Notes under the pieces: generated by a model
Told to the model about the DNA's origin: nothing
Database searches by the model: none
What the model saw: the letters and a program-made list of their open reading frames with translations, nothing else
Assembly: GCA_005881995.1 (NCBI GenBank)
Contig: VBHV01000639.1
Coordinates: forward strand, 1 to 6,484
DNA: 6,484 nt
Reading direction: 5' to 3'
Source: Chloroflexota bacterium
Lineage (GTDB): Bacteria > Chloroflexota > Ktedonobacteria > Ktedonobacterales > Ktedonobacteraceae
Translations under genes and position numbers: made by a program
Shown: in pieces, positions 1 through 4,800 of the stretch
Layout: each line of letters starts with the position of its first letter
Numbering within the stretch: position 1 is the stretch's first letter

Positions 1-340
1 CACGCACACGCGCGTTAATCATACGGTTGACGGCATTCATGCCACCACCGCCAACGCCCGCGACGACAATATCTACATGGTTTGGCGCCTGATCATAATA
101 GTCATAGGGATTGGGGGAAGCGTAGGCATCATCTTCTGTATCGCGCTGATCCCAATCAGATCGCTCTCGCCCGCTGTTCTCATCATTCCGCATCACATGC
201 TCATCCTCCACCTCGTGCCGAAGAACGGCCCACTGATCTTCCTGTTCTGGCTGCGCATTCGAAGAATCGGGTGTCATCCCTTTTCCAGGATTGTGGGGAT
301 AGTTGCGTTTGTTTGCATCTTGATGAAACTGTGGCTGCAT
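1..340 (-). CDS. ftsZ: Cell division protein FtsZ, N-terminal part (runs off left edge)
   Basis: FtsZ is the tubulin-like GTPase that polymerises into the cytoplasmic Z-ring at the division site. Only the first 113 codons are in the window. Residues 89-113 read as the first beta strand and G1 loop of FtsZ: VDIVVAGVGGGGMNAVNRMI, with GVGGGGMNAVN at about 95-105 forming part of the GTP-binding pocket. Residues 1-88 form a hydrophilic, acidic, Asp/Glu/Asn/Gln/Pro-rich stretch with no fold I recognise; in well-known FtsZ proteins this region is only about 10-20 residues. The start at 340 is preferred because AGGGG (346-350) sits 5 bases upstream and a promoter lies just beyond. In-frame ATGs at 370 and 418 lack good SD spacing, and the 418 one overlaps the -10 element. 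No ftsA or ftsQ lies upstream, so ftsZ appears to have its own promoter. The FtsZ identity is firm; the exact start is less so. Confidence 0.9.
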   Translation of the reverse strand, partial: MQPQFHQDANKRNYPHNPGKGMTPDSSNAQPEQEDQWAVLRHEVEDEHVMRNDENSGRERSDWDQRDTEDDAYASPNPYDYYDQAPNHVDIVVAGVGGGGMNAVNRMINARVR

Positions 341-345
341 ATGAT

Positions 346-350
346 CCCCT
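346..350 (-). promoter_or_regulatory. Ribosome binding site deciding the ftsZ start
   Basis: AGGGG on the minus strand, 5 bases before the ATG at 340. The upstream in-frame ATG at 370 has no purine-rich SD at suitable spacing, and the one at 418 has AGGA directly abutting it. This site is the reason for choosing 340. Confidence 0.55.
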
Positions 351-406
351 GTTCTTCTCGCTCTGCTCATACGATACGCGCTTGTTCCGCACTGCTGTTG
401 AGAGCA

Positions 407-415
407 AGTATAGCA
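407..415 (-). promoter_or_regulatory. Extended -10 promoter for ftsZ
   Basis: The minus strand reads TGCTATACT, a TGn extended -10 motif followed by TATACT (5 of 6 match to TATAAT). The sequence 17 bases upstream (TAGGAT) is a poor -35, as is common for extended -10 promoters. Transcription would start near 400, giving a leader of about 60 bases before the ATG at 340. The same nine bases recur at 6346-6354 on the plus strand. Confidence 0.55.
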
Positions 416-422
416 CATTCCT

Positions 423-433
423 GGATGGCATCC
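423..433. promoter_or_regulatory. Short palindrome GGATGGCATCC in the ftsZ promoter
   Basis: An 11-bp palindrome (GGATG, one central base, CATCC) lies where the -35 element and spacer of the ftsZ promoter would be. Such a position fits an operator, but 5-bp arms arise easily by chance and no known regulator is recognised. Confidence 0.25.
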
Positions 434-622
434 TACCCGCATTGTAACAATAATGTCAAGTATATACCAACTCGATTGCCTGAAAGCAGATAGAACGCAG
501 TTCACCTGGCTGATGGCAGTCGGAATAAAGAGAATTGTGCGTGTAACAGCGCGTACAAATTACATAGTACTTATGATTATAGCGGGTAGAGACCAGGTTG
601 TGTATTGTGGGAGGCGAATTTG
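434..622. other. Spacer with no recognisable gene
   Basis: Between the ftsZ promoter and the repeat cluster I see no ORF with a ribosome binding site, no tRNA-like cloverleaf and no clear terminator. Minus-strand reading frames extending into 456-854 are translations of the GC-rich repeats (recurring ARPSRSPWP-like peptides) and have no start signal. Together with the repeats, this makes 341-867 a gene-free spacer of about 530 bp. Confidence 0.6.
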
Positions 623-787
623 ACGGCCAGGGCGACCGGGATGGACGCGCCGCATGAACAACGGCCAGGGCGATATTGACCCCGCCAGCCACGTCATAGA
701 TATAGGCGACTGGGATGGACGCGCCGCACGAACAACGGCCAGGGCGACCGGGATGGATGCACCGCACGAACAACGGCCAGGGCGACC
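623..787. repeat. Tandem 38-bp repeat cluster, about 3.4 copies, one interrupted
   Basis: The unit starts ACGGCCAGGGCGACC and ends CCGCAYGAACA. Copy 1 is 623-660. Copy 2 is 661-734 and is split after its 13th base by an unrelated 36-bp stretch (674-709), with its remaining 25 bases at 710-734. Copy 3 is 735-772, with changes to GGATGC and ACCGC. A partial copy 4 starts at 773 and runs into the inverted repeat. Copies differ at only a few positions. The units are contiguous, with no spacers, so this is a minisatellite and not a CRISPR array. Confidence 0.8.
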
Positions 788-847
788 GCGAGGGTCGCCC
801 GTACAATACCTGTAGACGTACGGGCGACCCTCGCGGTCGCCCTGGCC
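775..847. repeat. Perfect 30-bp inverted repeat with 13-base loop
   Basis: The left arm 775-804 is exactly complementary to the right arm 818-847, with a loop at 805-817 (AATACCTGTAGAC). Each arm contains a smaller palindrome, GGGCGACC / GGTCGCCC, so it can fold as one long hairpin or as two nested ones. On the minus strand it lies 20 bases beyond the stop of the small basic protein, where it could halt transcription or protect RNA 3' ends. No T-tract follows on either strand, so it is not a canonical intrinsic terminator. It resembles REP/MITE-like dispersed palindromes; a related single arm occurs at 6244-6264. Confidence 0.85.
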
Positions 848-867
848 TGGACACACTCTATTAGCGA

Positions 868-993
868 TTACTCTTTTTTCAATGAGATGCCGGAGTTCTG
901 TTTGGCTGCTTTCTTCTCTTTCAGCATCTCCTTCTTCTGTTTATTGGATTTCGGGGGACTTTTTTGCGCTTTCTTCTGTTCTTTGTTTGCCAT
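868..993 (-). CDS. Small lysine-rich basic protein (41 residues), unknown function
   Basis: This short gene encodes a 41-residue protein starting MANKEQKKAQK and ending SLKKE. It has 14 lysines and 4 glutamates, no aspartate or arginine, and so a strong net positive charge. There is no signal peptide or membrane segment. The middle (about residues 15-31) is K/E/A-rich and could form a charged helix, while PP at 13-14 breaks it from the N-terminus. The ATG at 993 is preceded by AAAGGAG (1000-1006) at 6 bases, one of the best ribosome binding sites in the window, which is the main reason to believe it is translated. It lies 100 bases downstream of the LOG gene on the same strand, with a promoter candidate in the gap, so it may be read alone or jointly. 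The composition suggests binding to nucleic acid or the ribosome; that is inference only, and I recognise no family. Confidence 0.72.
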   Translation of the reverse strand: MANKEQKKAQKSPPKSNKQKKEMLKEKKAAKQNSGISLKKE

Positions 994-999
994 GATAAG

Positions 1000-1006
1000 C
1001 TCCTTT
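1000..1006 (-). promoter_or_regulatory. Strong ribosome binding site of the small basic protein
   Basis: AAAGGAG on the minus strand, 6 bases before the ATG at 993. This near-ideal SD supports translation of an ORF that length alone would not justify. Confidence 0.7.
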
Positions 1007-1034
1007 CCATACGTAACGGAGATCAAGACTGACA

Positions 1035-1048
1035 CAACGTTGACGTTG
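1035..1048. promoter_or_regulatory. Palindrome CAACGTTGACGTTG near the start of the small-gene transcript
   Basis: Two 6-base arms, CAACGT and ACGTTG, flank a central TG. The site lies just downstream of the transcription start predicted from the extended -10 at 1057-1065, a typical place for a repressor operator. No specific regulator can be assigned. Confidence 0.3.
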
Positions 1049-1056
1049 CTACGTGT

Positions 1057-1065
1057 ATTGTACCA
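1057..1065 (-). promoter_or_regulatory. Extended -10 promoter candidate for the small basic protein
   Basis: The minus strand reads TGGTACAAT, a TGn motif followed by TACAAT (5 of 6 match). A perfect TTGACA sits at 1073-1078 but only 10 bases away, too close to serve as its -35. The predicted start near 1050 gives a leader of about 57 bases to the ATG at 993. Confidence 0.4.
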
Positions 1066-1093
1066 AATCCAGTGTCAATGTGGAAGCTATCCC

Positions 1094-1681
1094 TCAAGGT
1101 TCAGGTGGAGTATCAGTCCATTTGTCTACGCCGGTCAGAGGCTTATAGGACTCGAAGCGATCTAGCAGGGCGGACGGCGTAGATTCACGGAGAATGATGT
1201 CGATATGACGAGGTGGAATGAAACATTCCGTCGAGGCATGCGTGATGAGCGCCAGCAAGGGTGTAAAATAGCCTGCGACATCAAGCAGCCCGACCGGCTT
1301 GCTGTGCAGCCCAAGTTGCGCCCACGTGGTGATCTCGAAGAGTTCGTCGAACGTTCCAAAGCCGCCGGGCAGCGCAATAAATCCATCTGCAAGGTCGGCC
1401 ATTAGTGCTTTACGCTCGTGCATGCTGCCTACCTCGTGCAACTGGGTGAGGCCACTATGCGGAAACTCCCGCTTGAACAAGCCGCGCGGTATGACGCCGA
1501 TGACTTCCCCTCCACGAGCCAGAACGCTATCGGCGATCACCCCCATCAGTCCCACGCTGGCCCCTCCGTAGACGAGTCCAAGCCCGCGGGCCACAAGCTC
1601 CTGGCCCAGCGCCTGTGCTGCCTGCCGGTATTCGGGACGATTGCCGTAGTTTGAGCCTGCGAAGACGCAGATGTGTTGCAT
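1094..1681 (-). CDS. LOG-family protein (nucleoside 5'-monophosphate phosphoribohydrolase)
   Basis: A 195-residue cytosolic Rossmann-fold enzyme of the LOG (Lonely Guy / TIGR00730) family. Characterised members hydrolyse the N-glycosidic bond of cytokinin riboside 5'-monophosphates or related nucleotides, releasing the base and ribose 5-phosphate. Visible signatures: an N-terminal strand and loop ICVFAGSNYGNRPEY (4-18), GGASVGLMG (39-47), VIPRGL (63-68), the MHERKALM segment with R90 and K91 (87-94), and the hallmark PGGFGTFDELFE (105-116), which binds phosphoribose and includes the catalytic glutamate. The length is normal and the protein looks intact. The ATG at 1681 has AGGAGG (1691-1696) 9 bases upstream. 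It is divergent from the large signalling gene and upstream of the small basic protein on the same strand. Family membership is firm. Whether the substrate is a cytokinin or a common nucleotide cannot be told from sequence, and physiological roles in free-living bacteria are poorly known. Confidence 0.92.
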   Translation of the reverse strand: MQHICVFAGSNYGNRPEYRQAAQALGQELVARGLGLVYGGASVGLMGVIADSVLARGGEVIGVIPRGLFKREFPHSGLTQLHEVGSMHERKALMADLADGFIALPGGFGTFDELFEITTWAQLGLHSKPVGLLDVAGYFTPLLALITHASTECFIPPRHIDIILRESTPSALLDRFESYKPLTGVDKWTDTPPEP

Positions 1682-1703
1682 GTGAGTGTTCCTCCTGATG
1701 ATA

Positions 1704-1732
1704 TATATAACATATGTGTATAGCGATAATAA
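1704..1732 (-). promoter_or_regulatory. Possible -35/-10 promoter of the LOG gene
   Basis: On the minus strand TTATTA (1727-1732) and TATATA (1704-1709) are separated by 17 bases. Matches to consensus are 3/6 and 4/6. Transcription would start near 1697, just ahead of the AGGAGG at 1691-1696. The surrounding 1698-1730 stretch is very AT-rich and contains the palindrome ACATATGT (1710-1717), as expected of a promoter zone between divergent genes. I found no convincing promoter for the plus-strand gene. Confidence 0.33.
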
Positions 1733-1880
1733 TGTTGTAGACCGAGTAAGAAATAAGGAAAAGGAAGAGGCACTAGTTTGCAGTCGTGGTTATACAGGTG
1801 ATAGAGTAATGAGAAGAGTACGAGGCTCATCCCGATCTTCATCGAGGCGTTTCTTTCTCGGCAACAGGCATGCAACAAGA

Positions 1881-1887
1881 GGAGGTG
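1881..1887 (+). promoter_or_regulatory. Ribosome binding site deciding the GTG start of the large fusion gene
   Basis: GGAGGTG, within AAGAGGAGGTG, lies 5 bases before the GTG at 1893. The open frame extends back to 1686 with an alternative ATG at 1809, but neither has an SD of this quality. The 69 extra residues are Arg/Ser-rich and unlike any kinase N-terminus, whereas the kinase fold begins about ten residues after the GTG. Confidence 0.75.
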
Positions 1888-1892
1888 CAGCC

Positions 1893-4800
1893 GTGACTGA
1901 CCGTGTAGGTCAGCAGATTGGCAACTATCGCCTGCTCCGACTGCTTGGTCAGGGCATCATTGCGGAAGTCTACCTGGGGGAACACCTGCACCTTGGCATG
2001 CAGGCGGCCATTAAAGTGCTGCGTGTCCACTTGACGAACGAGGATAGTGAGCAACTCCACGCTGAAGCACGCTTGATTGCGCGCCTTGTGCACCCTCATA
2101 TCGTGCGCCTCTTCGATTTTGACGTCAAAGATGGCCGCCCCTTTCTGATCATGGAGTATGCCCCCAATGGCACCTTGCGCCAGCGCCACCCAAAAGGCAC
2201 CCTGGTACCACTCGACATCGTCGTCTCCTACGTGAAACAACTGGCCGAGGCTTTACATTATGTCCATGAGCTAGGGCGGGTGCATTGCGATATCAAGCCT
2301 GAGAACATCGTGATTGGGCATAACCATGAACTCTTGCTCTCTGACTTTGGCCTGGCTTTCACAGGCCAAAGCTCATATTCCCGGCAGACCCAGGGGATGG
2401 TCAGGACCTCGGCCTATATGGCTCCTGAGCAGATCCAGGGGCATCCGGTCCCAGCCAGCGATCAGTATTCTCTGGCTGTGGTGGTCTATGAATGGCTCAG
2501 TGGAGATTGGCCTTTTTCTGGGTGGACGTTTGCGGAGATGGAGAGCCAGCATCTCTTAGTTGCTTCCCCGTCTCTGCGTGAAAGGGTGCCAACGATACCA
2601 CCAGCAGTTGAACAGGTTGTAATCAGAGCGCTCGCCAAAGATCCGCAGCAGCGCTTTGCGAGCGTAAAGGATTTTGCTCTGGCTCTGGAAGAAGCTGCTA
2701 AAGCAGAATCTTCTCTATATCTATCTGAAGCCGGGCAAAGGAGCGTTTCCATTGGTGATCTACCGAGGGGTACGGTCACACTTCTCTTCACTGACATCGA
2801 GGGGTCTACACATCTGCTCCAGCAGTTGGGTGACCACTACACTGACATGCTCTCAGAGTGCCGACAGCTACTGCGTGCTGTATTCCAGGAATGGAGTGGT
2901 CGTGAGGTGGACACGCAGGGAGATGCCTTCTTCGTCGCTTTTGCACGCGCCACAGATGCCGTGTTAGCGGCGGTTGATGCACAACGGGCCATTTCCAATC
3001 ATCCCTGGCCGGAAAGTGTGGCAGTGCGCGTGCGCATGGGCCTGCATACGGGAGAACCATCACTCACATCCGAAGGCTACGTCGGCCTGGATGTGCATCG
3101 CGCCGCACGCATCATGAGCGCCGGGCACGGTGGGCAGGTCCTGCTCTCCCAGACGACCTGTATGCTGGTGGAGCAGGACCTGCCGGATGACGTGGGTCTG
3201 CGGGAGCTAGGGGAATATCGCCTCAAGGACCTGGGTCGCCCCAGGCGTCTTTTCCAGCTTGTGATCTCAGATCTCCCTGCCAACTTCCCGGCCTTGAGAA
3301 CCCTCGATAACTTCCCTAACAACTTACCCGTCCAGCCTACCCCGTTTCTTGGGCGTGAGAAGGAATTGGCGGTCGTCGGGGATCTGCTGCACCGCGAGGA
3401 TATACGCCTGGTCACCCTGACAGGTTCCGGTGGCTCCGGTAAGACTCGCCTTGGGTTGCAGGTGGCGGCGGAACTGAGTGATCTGTTCGCTGATGGCGTG
3501 TTTTTCGTGAACCTGGCTCCCATCAGCGATCCTGCCTATGTGGTGCCTACCATCGTCGAGACGCTCGGCCTCTGGGAAGGGGTTGGCCAATCGCTCCTGG
3601 AGCGTCTAAAGGAAGAACTGCGACAGAAGCACATGCTGCTGCTGCTGGACAACTTCGAGCAGGTGGTGAGCGCGGCAGAGCAGGTAGCAACCTTGCTTGT
3701 GGCTTGCCCACAGCTCAAGGTACTGGTGACGAGCAGGGAGGTGCTGCACGTGCGAGCCGAGCACGAGTTCGTCGTGCCACCACTGGCGTTGCCCGATCCC
3801 AAACAACTGCCGGATCTCACAGTACTCTCGCAATATGCATCGGTTGCCCTCTTCATCCTGAGAGCTCAGGCAGTAAAGCCCGATTTTCAGATGACGAGCG
3901 CCAACGCTCGCGCAATCGTTGAGATCTGCGCTCGCTTGGATGGACTACCACTGGCCATTGAGTTGGCTGCTGCCCGCATGAAATTGCTCACTCCGCAGGC
4001 TCTGCTGGCGCGACTGGGTCAGCGTTTACAGGTCTTGACAGGTATGTCGCGGGATGTACCGGCGCGCCAGCAGACTCTGCGCAACACCATCGAGTGGAGC
4101 TACAATCTGTTAAATGAGCAGGAACAACGGCTCTTCCGGCAGCTTTCAGTCTTCGTCGGAGGCTGCACATTAGAGGCGGTAGAGGCTGTACATTCTGCCC
4201 TTGGAGACGGCGACAGTGCAGAACAGATTTTGAATAGAGTAGCCTCGCTTATCGACAAGAGCTTGCTGCAACAATCCGAACAGACGGTGGAGGGGCAGGA
4301 ATCACGGCTAATGCTGCTAGAGACGATCCGTGAGTATGGGCTAGAGTGCCTTACGGCGAATGGGGAGGTGGAGATAGCCAGGCGTGTTCACGCCAACTAC
4401 TATTTAGCTCTGGCTGAAGAGATAGAGCCGGAACTGGTTGGTGCAGAGGATAAGAAGTGGCTGGATCAGCTGGAACGGGAAAACGATAACTTACGAGCCG
4501 CGCTGAATTGGTTGATAGACTGTCAAGACGTGGAAGCGTTTTTGCGATTGGGTGGAGCTTTGGAGACGTTCTGGACAGCTCGTGGTTATGAAAATGAGGG
4601 AAGACAATATCTGGAGCGGGGACTCACAACACCTGCGCCTATTTCTAGCGCTGTGCGAGCCAAGGCGCTCAATGCAGCTGGGGCGTTGGCTCTCAGTCAG
4701 TACGATATCGACAAGGCAGAAGAGCTATGCAGAGAGGGCCTGAAACTCTATCGATCACTTGGAGATAAAGGTAGAATTGCACGTTCAACCTATCTATTAG

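Noticed and set aside
77..493. Plus-strand and minus-strand ORFs overlapping ftsZ.
   Set aside because: They are antisense or frame-shifted shadows of the ftsZ N-terminus, which has a clear FtsZ GTP-binding motif.
623..847. CRISPR array.
   Set aside because: Repeats are contiguous 38-bp units without unique spacers of regular length, and no cas genes are present.
456..856. Minus-strand ORFs of about 100-130 residues.
   Set aside because: They are translations of the GC-rich tandem repeats and hairpin, with recurring ARPSRSPWP-like peptides and no ribosome binding site.
1073..1078. Perfect TTGACA as a -35 element.
   Set aside because: It is only 10 bases from the TACAAT -10, and no -10-like hexamer lies 16-18 bases downstream.
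887..1165. Plus-strand ORF of 92 residues.
   Set aside because: It is antisense to the small lysine-rich gene, so its Phe/Leu/Ser-rich sequence is the complement of lysine codons; it also overlaps the end of the LOG gene and lacks an SD.
1686..1892. In-frame 69-residue N-terminal extension of the fusion protein (from GTG 1686 or ATG 1809).
   Set aside because: It overlaps the SD region of the divergent LOG gene, is Arg/Ser-rich without a recognisable fold, and lacks a good SD, whereas GTG 1893 has GGAGGTG at 5 bases and is followed directly by the kinase domain.
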